64,000 nucleotides of DNA. Source: JBBQKG01 sp038326655. Its GTDB lineage: Bacteria > Actinomycetota > Thermoleophilia > Solirubrobacterales > JBBDJG01. The stretch is from the NCBI GenBank assembly GCA_038326655.1, contig JBBQKG010000009.1:30453-94452 (forward strand), in the 5' to 3' direction. The translations under genes and the position numbers were made by a program. Positions 22,404-30,847 of this stretch are shown piece after piece; within the stretch, counting starts at the first letter, position 1, and every line of letters begins with the position of its first letter. A model generated the notes under the pieces. It worked only from the letters and a program-made list of their open reading frames with translations, was not told the origin of the DNA and did not search any database.

Positions 22404-23812
22404 GGCGCTCGGTGGCGGCGCTGGCCGCGCTGGTCGTGTCGCTCGCACTGCCCGCGGCGGCGTCGGCTTCGAAGGGCCAGTGGTCGATCTTCGAGGACCA
22501 CACCGCGCTCGTCCAGTCGAGCGTCGCGAAGCGCATCGACACGCTCGACAAGATCAAGGCGCTCGGCGCGGACACGCTGCGGATCGAGTTCCGCTGGCAC
22601 GAGATCGCACCCGATCCCCGCGCCAAGACGAAACCGAAGTTCGACGCGGCGAACCCGGCGGCCTACCAGAGTTCTCCCTTCGCCTTCCCGAGCTTCGGCC
22701 AGTACGACGACCTCGTCGTGCGGGCGAACGCGCTGGGCTTTCGCATCATCGCCACGATCACCGGCGACGCCCCGCGCTGGGCCACCGCCGGGGGCAAGGG
22801 CGCCAGCTTTGCGACCGCCAACTACAAGGTGAACGCAAACGACTATGCGGACTTCGCGGGAGCGGTTGCGCGCCGCTACGCGGGGAATTTCGGCGGCCTG
22901 CCGGCGATCCGCTACTTCACGATCTGGAACGAGCCCAACCACAAGCAGTTCCTGAAGCCGCTCAGCTCAGGACCGGCGATCTACCGGCAGCTGGTCGAAA
23001 AAGGGGTCCCCGCCGTACGGAAGGGCGCGGTCAAGGGCGCCAAGGTGTTCGTGGGCGAGACCGCGCCGTCGGGAGTGGCGGGCAAGTCGACCGGGCCACG
23101 CACCTTCCTGCAGAAGTGGCTCTGCCTGAACAAGCGCTGGAAGAAGGTCCGCAGCGGCAGCTGCGGGCATTTCAAGAAGGTCGACGCCGACGCCTACGCG
23201 CACCATCCCTACGGTCCCCCGGGCCCCGTGTCGTCCAAGCGAGACACCGTCAGCATCGGCGTGATCTCACGGCTGTTCGGCTATCTGGACAAGGCCGGGG
23301 CGCGCGGCCGCCTGCGGAAGCACCTGTCGGTCTATGACACCGAGTTCGGCTACCAGTCCAACCCGCCCGATCATTCCGTGAGCACGACGCCCTCGCGGCA
23401 GGCGAAGCTGATCAACGAGAAGGAAGAGGTCCATTACCGGTCCGGGCGCCTGAAGAGCTACTCCCAGTACCTGATGTACGACGACAAGGCGCTGTCCTCT
23501 TTCCAAACCGCGCTCCGTTTCCGCAGCGGCAAGGCGAAGCCGGCCTACGGCGCCTACCGCCTGCCGATCGTGGTCCACAACCGTGGTCGTCGGGGCGTGT
23601 ACATCTGGGGCCGTGTGCGCCCCGGGAAGGGCACCCGCTACGTCCAGCTGCGGATCGGGCACAAGAACAACGGACCGCGCATCCGCACCAACTCGCGCGG
23701 GTATTTCGGCGTCAACCGCAAGCGCAAGGGCAGCTACAACTTCAAGGCCTACGAGCGATCAGGCTCGAGGATCGTGCTGATCGGGGCGAGCCGTACGACG
23801 AGCCCGATATAG
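22400..23812 (+). CDS. Secreted clan GH-A-like glycosidase, paralog 2
   Basis: 470 residues with a clean signal peptide (MRRSVAALAALVVSLALPAAASAS). It follows the same plan as its neighbours: FEDHTALVQ, TLRIEFRWHEIAP, APRWATAGG, FTIWNEPNH (predicted acid/base Glu178), DAYAHHPYGP and YDTEFGYQSNPPD (predicted nucleophile Glu315). A C-terminal beta domain follows, starting near GVYIWGRVRPGKGTRYVQL. The cysteine pair (CLNKRWKKV, SCGHF) is kept. Its ATG overlaps the previous stop (ATGA), so it is translationally coupled to paralog 1. The 470-residue form may be free extracellular enzyme, since the hydrophobic stretch ends in an AxA-type cleavage site. Confidence 0.8.
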   Translation: MRRSVAALAALVVSLALPAAASASKGQWSIFEDHTALVQSSVAKRIDTLDKIKALGADTLRIEFRWHEIAPDPRAKTKPKFDAANPAAYQSSPFAFPSFGQYDDLVVRANALGFRIIATITGDAPRWATAGGKGASFATANYKVNANDYADFAGAVARRYAGNFGGLPAIRYFTIWNEPNHKQFLKPLSSGPAIYRQLVEKGVPAVRKGAVKGAKVFVGETAPSGVAGKSTGPRTFLQKWLCLNKRWKKVRSGSCGHFKKVDADAYAHHPYGPPGPVSSKRDTVSIGVISRLFGYLDKAGARGRLRKHLSVYDTEFGYQSNPPDHSVSTTPSRQAKLINEKEEVHYRSGRLKSYSQYLMYDDKALSSFQTALRFRSGKAKPAYGAYRLPIVVHNRGRRGVYIWGRVRPGKGTRYVQLRIGHKNNGPRIRTNSRGYFGVNRKRKGSYNFKAYERSGSRIVLIGASRTTSPI

Positions 23813-23831
23813 CGCGGCCGCGCTCGGCGCG

Positions 23832-25319
23832 GTGCTCGTGGTGGCGCTTGCGGTGGTCCTGATCGCCAGAGGCGGCGGCGGGGGGTCGAGCGACGGCGGC
23901 TCTGGCGCCGAGGGCCTCTCGCACAAGGTCCTGCCGCAGCCGAAGGCGAAGGCTCCCGCACGCAGGAGATCCCGGCCGGCGGGGCCGCACGGCGCGGGCT
24001 GGTCGGTCTTCGAGGACCACACGGCGCTGGTCCGGGACGGGCCCGCTCGGCGCCAGCAGACGCTGGACGAGTTGAAGACCCTTGGCGCCGACACGCTTCG
24101 CGTCGAGGTCAAATGGAACGAGGTCGCGCCGAGTCCTGCGCGCGCCCGCCGCCCGCGCTTCGATTCGGCGGACCCGAGCCGGTATCCGGGCTTCGCGGCC
24201 TACGACGACCTCTTCAGGCGTGCCGCTTCGATGGGGTTCAGGGTGATCGCCGATCTCGCCCCGGATGCGCCCCGGTGGGCGACGGCCGGCGGTCATGGCT
24301 ACGCCGCGACGGCGAACCTGAACGTGCGCCCGGCGGACTTTGGCAGCTTCGCGGGGGCGGTCGCGAAACGTTATTCGGGCGCCTATCGCGGACTGCCGCG
24401 GGTGGTCTTGTTCTCGGTCTGGAACGAGCCCAACCACAGCCTGTTCATGAAGCCGGTCGACCAGGGACCCGACCGATACCGGGCGATGGTGCGGGCCGCG
24501 GTGCCGGCGATCCGCGCGGGTGCCGCCGCCGGCACGCGCGTGCTGGTCGGCGAGACCGCCCCGGCCGGGCGTCCCGGCACGTCACTGGGCCCGCGCGAGT
24601 TCATGCAGCGCTTCCTCTGTCTCGACACGGGCTGGCGGCCGGTCACGACGGGGGCCTGCGCAGGGTTCGGCCGCCTCGCGGTAGACGGCTGGGCTCATCA
24701 CCCCTACGGCCCGGTCGACGTCGTGCCGGCCGGCCGCGACATCGTCAACATGCTGGCGATCCGGCGGCTCGGCGCCTACCTGGACCACGCGGCCGCGGCC
24801 GGGCGCCTGCCCCGCCGGCTGCCGATCTACGACACCGAGTTCGGCCTTCAGTCCAACCCGCCGGACCCGACCGTCACCACGTCGCTCGCCAAGCAGGCCG
24901 AGCAGCTCAACGAGAAGGAGGAGTTGTCGTGGCGCTATCCCCGCCTGCGCAGCTACGCCCAGTACCTGCTTTGGGACGATCCCCAGCGCCCCGGGCCTCG
25001 TGACGTGGCGTGGTCCGGATTCCAGACGGGGTTGCGCTTCGGCCAGGGCCCGGCAAAGCCCGCCTGGAATGCCTACCGCCTGCCGCTCGTCGTCCACCGG
25101 GGCGGGCGCGGTGTGCGGATCTGGGGTCGTGTGCGCCCTGGTAACGGCCGGCGCTCGGTGCAGCTGAGTGTGCGAGGCAGCACAGGATGGCGCGACGCCG
25201 GGCGGCCTTTGAAGACCGACGCAGCGGGGTTCTTCACCGCCGGGCGGCGTGTGGTCGGCGCCTACCGCTTCCGCGCAGCGGGCGTCGGCCTCAGCCGCGT
25301 CGCCGAGCCCGTCGGCTGA
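23832..25319 (+). CDS. Membrane-anchored clan GH-A-like glycosidase, paralog 3
   Basis: 495 residues from GTG 23832. The N-terminus is a hydrophobic segment (LVVALAVVLIA) followed by a Gly/Ser linker (GGGGGSSDGGSG) and a basic stretch, so it should be tethered outside the membrane. The barrel repeats the family motifs: FEDHTALVR, TLRVEVKWNEVAP, APRWATAGG, FSVWNEPNH (predicted acid/base Glu199), HHPYGP and YDTEFGLQSNPPD. The GTG lacks a Shine-Dalgarno, and the 17 open codons before it encode a plausible Arg-rich helix start but contain no start codon, so the true N-terminus is uncertain. It is 19 nt after paralog 2 and meets convergent ispG without a gap. Confidence 0.78.
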   Translation: MLVVALAVVLIARGGGGGSSDGGSGAEGLSHKVLPQPKAKAPARRRSRPAGPHGAGWSVFEDHTALVRDGPARRQQTLDELKTLGADTLRVEVKWNEVAPSPARARRPRFDSADPSRYPGFAAYDDLFRRAASMGFRVIADLAPDAPRWATAGGHGYAATANLNVRPADFGSFAGAVAKRYSGAYRGLPRVVLFSVWNEPNHSLFMKPVDQGPDRYRAMVRAAVPAIRAGAAAGTRVLVGETAPAGRPGTSLGPREFMQRFLCLDTGWRPVTTGACAGFGRLAVDGWAHHPYGPVDVVPAGRDIVNMLAIRRLGAYLDHAAAAGRLPRRLPIYDTEFGLQSNPPDPTVTTSLAKQAEQLNEKEELSWRYPRLRSYAQYLLWDDPQRPGPRDVAWSGFQTGLRFGQGPAKPAWNAYRLPLVVHRGGRGVRIWGRVRPGNGRRSVQLSVRGSTGWRDAGRPLKTDAAGFFTAGRRVVGAYRFRAAGVGLSRVAEPVG

Positions 25320-26573
25320 TCAGGTCCGGGCGCGGTTGAAGCGCCGCCCCGAGACCGACTCGGCCGGCTTGGCCAGGACCTGCTCGGAGCCTTCCGGAGT
25401 GCGCTCGGCTTCCAGCTTCGCGATCCGCTCGGGCGTCATCTCGCCCGCGTTCTCGAGCTCGATCCGCTGCAACCAGTCGGCCGCCTCGGCCGCTTTGCGC
25501 TCGTCCGCCTCCACCCCCCCGGTCGCCAGCGACTTGTCGATCTCCGCGAAGAGCTCCTCCACCAGGCGATCCTGGGGCACCTTCCGCAGCGGCTTGCCGT
25601 GCGCGAAGATCATGCCCTCGTTCTTTGCGCCGGTGATGCCGAAGTCCGCGTGCGAGGCCTCGCCGATGCCGTTCACCGCGCAGCCCAGCACCGCCACCTC
25701 GATCGGCTGCTCGTAGCTCTCGAGCCGCCGCTCGATCTCGGCCACGACCGTGTCCATGTCGAACTGCAGGCGGCCGCAGGTCGGGCAGGCGATCAGCACC
25801 GGGCCGCGCTCGCGCAGCTGCAGCGATTTGAGGATCTCCCAGGCGACCTTCACCTCTTCCTCGGCGTGGAACGTCGACAGCGAGATCCGGATCGTGTCGC
25901 CGATCCCCTCGGCCAGCAGCGTGCCGAGCCCGACCGCCGACTTGAGCGAACCCGACCAGCGCGTGCCGCTCTCCGTCACGCCGAGGTGCAGCGGATAGTC
26001 GATCCGCTCCGACAGGAGCCGGTTGGCGGCGATCGTGTAGGGCACGTTGGTGGACTTGATCGACACCTTGAAGTTCTCGAAGTCGAGGTCCTCCATCAGG
26101 TCGACGAACTCGACCGCCGCGGTCACCAGCGCCTCGACGGGCTGGTCGCGCTCGAGCGCGTGGAGATGCTTGGGCAGCGAGCCCGAGTTGACCCCGATCC
26201 GCATCGGCACACCGGCCTCGTTGGCCCTCCGTGCGACCTCGGCGACCTTTTCGCGGCCGCCGATGTTGCCAGGGTTGAGGCGGATGCAGTGCGCCCCGGC
26301 GTCGATCGCCTTCAGCGCGAGCGTGTGGTTGAAGTGGATGTCGGCGATCACCGGCACCGGCGATCGCTTCACGATCGTCTCGAGCGCGACCGCGTCCTTG
26401 TCGCGCGGCACCGCGACCCGCACCAGCTCGCAGCCGGCGTCCACCATGCGGCCGATCTGCCCGAGCGTGGCCTCGACGTCGCTCGTGTCGGTCTTCGTCA
26501 TCGACTGGACCACGACGGGCGCGCCGCCGCCCACCGGCACCCGCCCGACCCAGATCTGGCGCTTGGAGGCCAC
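25320..26573 (-). CDS. ispG: 4-hydroxy-3-methylbut-2-enyl diphosphate synthase
   Basis: 417 residues. The TIM-barrel part begins VGGGAPVVVQSMTKTDTSDVEATLGQI. The C-terminal [4Fe-4S] ligands appear in CPTCGRLQFD and LGCAVNGIGEA, with Glu in the latter. The enzyme converts methylerythritol cyclodiphosphate to HMBPP in the MEP isoprenoid pathway; dxr of the same pathway is at 30844-32013. Bacterial IspG usually ends near 370-385 residues; here a charged tail of about 45 residues follows. The GTG start at 26573 is fixed by a TAACAT hexamer 6 nt upstream with no Shine-Dalgarno, suggesting leaderless mRNA. Confidence 0.95.
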   Translation of the reverse strand: MASKRQIWVGRVPVGGGAPVVVQSMTKTDTSDVEATLGQIGRMVDAGCELVRVAVPRDKDAVALETIVKRSPVPVIADIHFNHTLALKAIDAGAHCIRLNPGNIGGREKVAEVARRANEAGVPMRIGVNSGSLPKHLHALERDQPVEALVTAAVEFVDLMEDLDFENFKVSIKSTNVPYTIAANRLLSERIDYPLHLGVTESGTRWSGSLKSAVGLGTLLAEGIGDTIRISLSTFHAEEEVKVAWEILKSLQLRERGPVLIACPTCGRLQFDMDTVVAEIERRLESYEQPIEVAVLGCAVNGIGEASHADFGITGAKNEGMIFAHGKPLRKVPQDRLVEELFAEIDKSLATGGVEADERKAAEAADWLQRIELENAGEMTPERIAKLEAERTPEGSEQVLAKPAESVSGRRFNRART

Positions 26574-26620
26574 ACCGTCATGTTAAAGCGGTGCCCCGGG
26601 ATCGCTCGCCGGCGGGTGGC

Positions 26621-27052
26621 CTAGCTGTCGAGGCCCGCGGCCCGCAGTGCGGCTTCGCGGTCGAAGAAGACTTCGCCGCGAACCGCGATCGGGCCGCGGA
26701 AGGTCCAGAGGTGGTAGGTGTGGACGGTCGCCTCCGCTCCGCTCGCTCGCCCCTGGATCGTCTCCGTCACGAACGCCAGCACCTTGTCCGGCGGGGCGGG
26801 GATGAAGCGCTCCGGCTCCATCCGCCAGTGGTCGAACTCGCTGAAGCCCAGCTCCCAGAAGCGCCTGACCCCTTCATGCCCGTGGTATGAGCTCTGTTTC
26901 GCGAGGGTCTCGGGGACGACGAACTCCATTTCTTCGTCGAAGCCCGCCAGCACGCGGTCGAAGTCGCCCCGGCTGAATGCGGCATAGGCCTCCGGGAGGA
27001 AGTCGATCGCGGTCGTCAGCGACTCTGCCTGTTTGGGCATCGGAAGCGCCAT
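26621..27052 (-). CDS. SnoaL-like (NTF2-fold) protein
   Basis: 143 residues from ATG 27052, or 139 from ATG 27040. The family features are an AAFSRGDFDRVLAGFDEEMEFVVPE helix-strand, GHEGVRRFWELGFSEFDHW, and C-terminal strands VLAFVTETIQGRASGAE and HLWTFRGPIAVRGEVFFDR ending AAGLDS. It is related to the four tandem copies at 1-1555 but lacks the MSQENV start. It is monocistronic, 47 nt upstream of ispG on the same strand and divergent from the DUF4336-like gene. Function unknown. Confidence 0.8.
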   Translation of the reverse strand: MALPMPKQAESLTTAIDFLPEAYAAFSRGDFDRVLAGFDEEMEFVVPETLAKQSSYHGHEGVRRFWELGFSEFDHWRMEPERFIPAPPDKVLAFVTETIQGRASGAEATVHTYHLWTFRGPIAVRGEVFFDREAALRAAGLDS

Positions 27053-27183
27053 CCTCCCACCGCGTGGCGGCGAAAGCTAGTGCGCAGTTCGCCCAGGCTG
27101 GCGCCCCGCCTCCCGCTGGACGGTTGTGATGAACTGCTCGTAGTCGTACCCGGGTCCATGTATGCGGTGGTAGGCCACCGGCC

Positions 27184-27886
27184 GTGCGAATTCCAGAGCA
27201 CAAACAAGCGATCGACCCCGGCCCTTGCCCGGAGCTGAGGCAGCTTGCGCCCGAGCTCTGGGTGGCGGAAGGGCCATTGCGCTGGCTCGGCATCGAACTC
27301 GGTCGCCGGATGACGGTGATCAGGCTGGGCAGCGACGAGTTGCTCCTGCACTCGCCCGCGCAGCTCACGGATGGCCTCAGGCAGGAGCTCGATCAGCTCG
27401 GGGATGTGCGGTTCGTGGTGCCGGCGACGCGCTTTCACGGCCACCTCTACATGGAGCAGTACCGCGCGGCATATCCGAACGTCCAGCTGTTCGCGGCACC
27501 AGGGCTCCAGGAGAGGCGGCGCGATCTGTCCTTCGAGGCGGCGCTGGGCGACGATGTTTCCGGGCAGCCGCTTCCTCAGCGAGGTGGTCTTCCTCCACAG
27601 GCCGAGCGGATCGTTGATCCTCGGCGACCTCTGCATGAACCTCGGCCCCGGCCGGGACCCACTCTCCCGGGCGTTCGTGCGGCTCGACGGGGTCTATCGG
27701 CGGCTCGCCGTCCCCCGGACGATCCGGCTGACGGTGCGAAATCGCCGTGGCGCCGCGAATGCGCTGGCCCGGATGCTCGCGTGGGACTTCGACCGCGTGG
27801 TCGTGGGGCACGGCGACGTGGTCGACTCCGGCGGGCACGAGGCGTTTGCAGGCGCCGTCGCCGGCCTGCTCCACCCCGGGACGTAG
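27184..27886 (+). pseudogene. DUF4336-like (metallo-beta-lactamase-related) gene with a +1 frameshift
   Basis: The first frame (from GTG 27184) reads LAPELWVAEGPLRW, DELLLHSPAQLTDGLRQEL, VRFVVPATRFHGHLY and FAAPGLQERR, a DUF4336-like pattern. After LGDD it turns to unrelated sequence. The family sequence resumes in the next frame as PGSRFLSEVVFLHRPSGSLILGDL and ends VVVGHGDVVDSGGHEAF at 27886. Removing one T from the TTT at 27557-27559 restores a single frame of about 233 codons (DDVPGSRF). This is a one-base insertion: either a recent inactivating mutation or a sequencing error. No slippery site typical of programmed shifting is evident. Function of the intact family is unknown. Confidence 0.75.
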
Positions 27887-27889
27887 CCC

Positions 27890-29701
27890 CTACTTCACGT
27901 ACATCGCCTCGATCTCCGAGGCGTACTTCTGGCCGATCGGCTTGCGCTTGAGCTTCATCGTCGGGGTCAGCTCGTCGCCGCCCGGCAGCCAGTCCTCGCC
28001 GAGGATCGAGAACTTCTTGACCCCCTCGACGTTCGAGACCCGCGCGTTGACCTCGTCGACGCCCTTCTGGATCTCCGCGCGCACCCGCGCGTCGGACGCG
28101 AGCGCCTCCAGCGAGGCGTCTTCGATGCCCTGCTGGGCCGCCCAGGCCGGCGCCACGTCCGGGTCGAGCACGATCAGGGCGCTGAGAAACGGCTTCTCGT
28201 CGCCGATCACGCAGGCCGTGCCGATCAGCGAATGTGCCTTCAGCTTGGCCTCCAGGTTTGCCGGCGAGATGTTCTTGCCGCCCGCGGTGATGATCAGCTC
28301 CTTCTTGCGGTCGACGATCTTGAGGTAGCCCTCGTCGTCGAGCTCGCCGATGTCCCCGGTGTGGAGCCAGCCGTCCGCGTCGATCGCCTCATCGGTCTGG
28401 TCCGGCATGTTCCGGTAGCCCTTCATGATCTGGGGGCCGCGGATCAGGATCTCGCCGTCATCGGCGATTTGCAGCTCCATGCCGGGAGTGACCTGTCCCA
28501 CCGTGCCCAGCTTGAACTTTCCGGGCAGGTTCACCGAGCCACAGCCGCAGCTCTCCGAGAGGCCCCAGAGCTCGGCGACCGGAATCCCGATCGCATGGAA
28601 GAACTCGAGCACCGCGAGCGGGGTCGGGGCGGCGCCGGCGTAGACGATCTCGGCCTCGTCGAGCCCCAGCTGTGCGCGGATCTTCGAGAGCACGAGCTCA
28701 TCGGCCTTCCGGCACTCCTGCTCGAGCTCGGCAGGCACCTCTGCGCCCTCGCGCTCGAGGCCCACCTTCTCGTGCCCCACCGCCAGCGCCCATTCGAGCG
28801 CCCGCCTCCGCTCGGGGTCCTGCTCGGCGGCGACCATCGCCTCGATGCCGGCCTTGAGCTTCTCCCAGATCCGCGGCACGGCAAAGAACCACGTCGGCCG
28901 TACCTCCGGAAGGTAGGCGAACACCTCACGCGGGTTCGGGCAACACGTGACCGTGTGACCGAGGGCGATCGGCAGGTAGTGGCCCGTCGCGCGCTCGGCG
29001 ATGTGGGCCATCGGGAGATAGGAGACGACTCGCGAGCCCTCTGGGAAGTCGATCGCCTCGCGCAGCGCGTGCACGGCACCCATCATGTTCCCGTGGGTGA
29101 TCTGCACGCCTTTCGGCGGTCCGGTGGTGCCGGACGTGTAGATCAGGGTCAGGAGGTCGTCCGGCTCGACCGCTTGGCGGGCACGCTGCAGCTCCGACCG
29201 GTCTCCGTCGGTCTCGAACAACTTGTCGAACGCCAGCAGGGGGCCGCCGCCCTCGTGGTCCACGACCACGACGTGCTCGATGCCCGGCACGGAGCCGCGC
29301 GCATCGAGCACGCCGTCGAGGAAAGCCGGCTCGGTGACCACCACGCGGGCCTCCGAGTCGGTGAGCTGGTAGGAGATCTGATCGGGCGCCAGCGTCTGGT
29401 AGAGCGAGAAAGGCGTCGCGCCGAGGCTGATTGCGGCGGAGTCGGCGATGTGGAACTCGGGCCGGTTGGTCAGCATCAGGGCGATCGTGTCGCCCCGAGC
29501 GACTCCAAGGCCACGGAGGGCAAGCGCGAAGCGCTCGACCAGATTCCCGTATTCAGCCCACGTGATCTCACGTGCGCCGCCTCGCGTGCGCAGCGCGACG
29601 CGGTTGGGCTGGGCGCGCACGGTCCGTGCGAATGCCTCTGCAACCGTCGGCGCGGCGAGCGCGGACTCGTCCGCCTGGGTGTCGAGCACCGTGCGTTCCA
29701 T
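27890..29701 (-). CDS. AMP-forming long-chain fatty-acyl-CoA ligase (FadD15-like)
   Basis: 603 residues from ATG 29701, which has GGAGAGG upstream. Adenylate-forming motifs are present: LIYTSGTTGPPKGVQITHGN (P-loop), LPMAHIAERATGHY, ELWGLSESCGCG, DGWLHTGDIGELDDEGYLKIVDRKKELIITAGGKNISP, and the catalytic lysine region MKLKRKPIGQKY near the C-terminus. This order is typical of FadD15/ACSL-type ligases, which activate long-chain fatty acids for beta-oxidation or lipid synthesis at the inner membrane face. With the WS/DGAT enzyme at 4197 it points to fatty acid storage. It is monocistronic and convergent with the frameshifted gene, with only 3 nt between stop codons. Confidence 0.9.
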   Translation of the reverse strand: MERTVLDTQADESALAAPTVAEAFARTVRAQPNRVALRTRGGAREITWAEYGNLVERFALALRGLGVARGDTIALMLTNRPEFHIADSAAISLGATPFSLYQTLAPDQISYQLTDSEARVVVTEPAFLDGVLDARGSVPGIEHVVVVDHEGGGPLLAFDKLFETDGDRSELQRARQAVEPDDLLTLIYTSGTTGPPKGVQITHGNMMGAVHALREAIDFPEGSRVVSYLPMAHIAERATGHYLPIALGHTVTCCPNPREVFAYLPEVRPTWFFAVPRIWEKLKAGIEAMVAAEQDPERRRALEWALAVGHEKVGLEREGAEVPAELEQECRKADELVLSKIRAQLGLDEAEIVYAGAAPTPLAVLEFFHAIGIPVAELWGLSESCGCGSVNLPGKFKLGTVGQVTPGMELQIADDGEILIRGPQIMKGYRNMPDQTDEAIDADGWLHTGDIGELDDEGYLKIVDRKKELIITAGGKNISPANLEAKLKAHSLIGTACVIGDEKPFLSALIVLDPDVAPAWAAQQGIEDASLEALASDARVRAEIQKGVDEVNARVSNVEGVKKFSILGEDWLPGGDELTPTMKLKRKPIGQKYASEIEAMYVK

Positions 29702-29761
29702 CAAGCCTCTCCTTCCCCGGGATGAAGGCACTTCCTACGCGCCAGCGGGAACTTTGTCAAG

Positions 29762-30847
29762 TCAGCGGGCGTTGAACCCGCCCCCCGTGAGCCGGCCCAC
29801 GTCGTTCGAGAAGCCGATCACGAACAGGAACGCGACCAGCATGATGCCGATCACGCTCGCCTGCTCGATTACTCGCATCGGCACCGGCCTGCCGCGTACC
29901 TTCTCGACCAGGCTCCAGAAGACGTGGCCGCCGTCCAGCGGCAGGAACGGAAGGACGTTGATGAGCGCCTGCGAGAGGCTGATCAGGCCCAGGATCAGCA
30001 GGGCCTGCCGCACATCGTGCGCGAAGCTCTGGCGGGTCACCTCGTAGCTGCCCACGACGCCCGAGATCTGCTTGCGCTTCTCTGCCTTGAAGAGCTGTGC
30101 GAAGGTCGTCGCGGTCGCCTTCGTGATGAACCACATCTCGTCCACGGAGATCTTCGCGGCCTGCAGCACGCTCGGATGCCGCGGCTCGCCGAACGCGATG
30201 CCGACCAGCGTGCGTTTCGCCGCAGGGTCGTACCGGGGCCTGATCGCGATCGTAACCACGCGACCGTTGCGTTCGACCCGGAACACGGCGGGGGTGCCGG
30301 CACGGCAGCCCTTGACCGGCTTCCCCGCGCACCTGTGGCTGCCGATCTGGCGGCGAAACGTCTTCAGCTGCTCCTGGAGGTGGCCCCGCTTGCCGGCCTG
30401 CCCGTCGACCGACAGAATTCTGTCGCCTTTCTGGAGCGCTCCCGTGGCGGCGCCGTCGTGGGCGATCGCGAACACCTTCGTGGAGTCCTTCGAGGTGCCG
30501 AACGCGAGCCCGAAGAAGATGAAGAAGGCGATCAGCAGGTTCATCGTGGGGCCCGCCATGATCACCACCACGCGCTTCCACACGGGCTGGTTGTAATAGG
30601 CGCGGGGTGCGACGTCCGGAGGAAGGTCCTCCTCCGGGTTCATGCCGGTGATCTTCACGTAGCCGCCGAGCGGCGTCGCGCCGATCGCGTACTCGGTCTC
30701 CCCCACCTGCTTGCGGATGATCAGCGGAGGAAAGAAGAGCGAGAAGCGCTCGACCCGCATGCCGCTCAGCTTGGCGGCCGCGAAGTGCCCGAGCTCGTGC
30801 AGCATGATCAGGGCCGAGAAGCCCAGGAAGGCGAGCACCCAGCTCAC
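29762..30847 (-). CDS. rseP: RIP-family site-2 metalloprotease
   Basis: 361 residues from GTG 30847. The zinc motif HELGH (17-21) lies in the first membrane helix and the second metal element LPLDGGH near residue 290, with a single PDZ domain (about 115-200: IAHDGAATGALQKGDRILSVDG). Four membrane segments are apparent. These proteases cut anti-sigma factors or signal-peptide remnants within the membrane. The start overlaps the dxr stop by 4 nt (GTGA). The order dxr-rseP-ispG is common; here ispG has been separated by about 3 kb of other genes. The specific substrates are not predictable. Confidence 0.92.
   Translation of the reverse strand: MSWVLAFLGFSALIMLHELGHFAAAKLSGMRVERFSLFFPPLIIRKQVGETEYAIGATPLGGYVKITGMNPEEDLPPDVAPRAYYNQPVWKRVVVIMAGPTMNLLIAFFIFFGLAFGTSKDSTKVFAIAHDGAATGALQKGDRILSVDGQAGKRGHLQEQLKTFRRQIGSHRCAGKPVKGCRAGTPAVFRVERNGRVVTIAIRPRYDPAAKRTLVGIAFGEPRHPSVLQAAKISVDEMWFITKATATTFAQLFKAEKRKQISGVVGSYEVTRQSFAHDVRQALLILGLISLSQALINVLPFLPLDGGHVFWSLVEKVRGRPVPMRVIEQASVIGIMLVAFLFVIGFSNDVGRLTGGGFNAR

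Noticed and set aside
27557..27559. Programmed +1 frameshift in the DUF4336-like gene
   Set aside because: No slippery heptamer, rare codon or stop codon stimulates shifting at GTTTCC; a simple one-base insertion explains the data.
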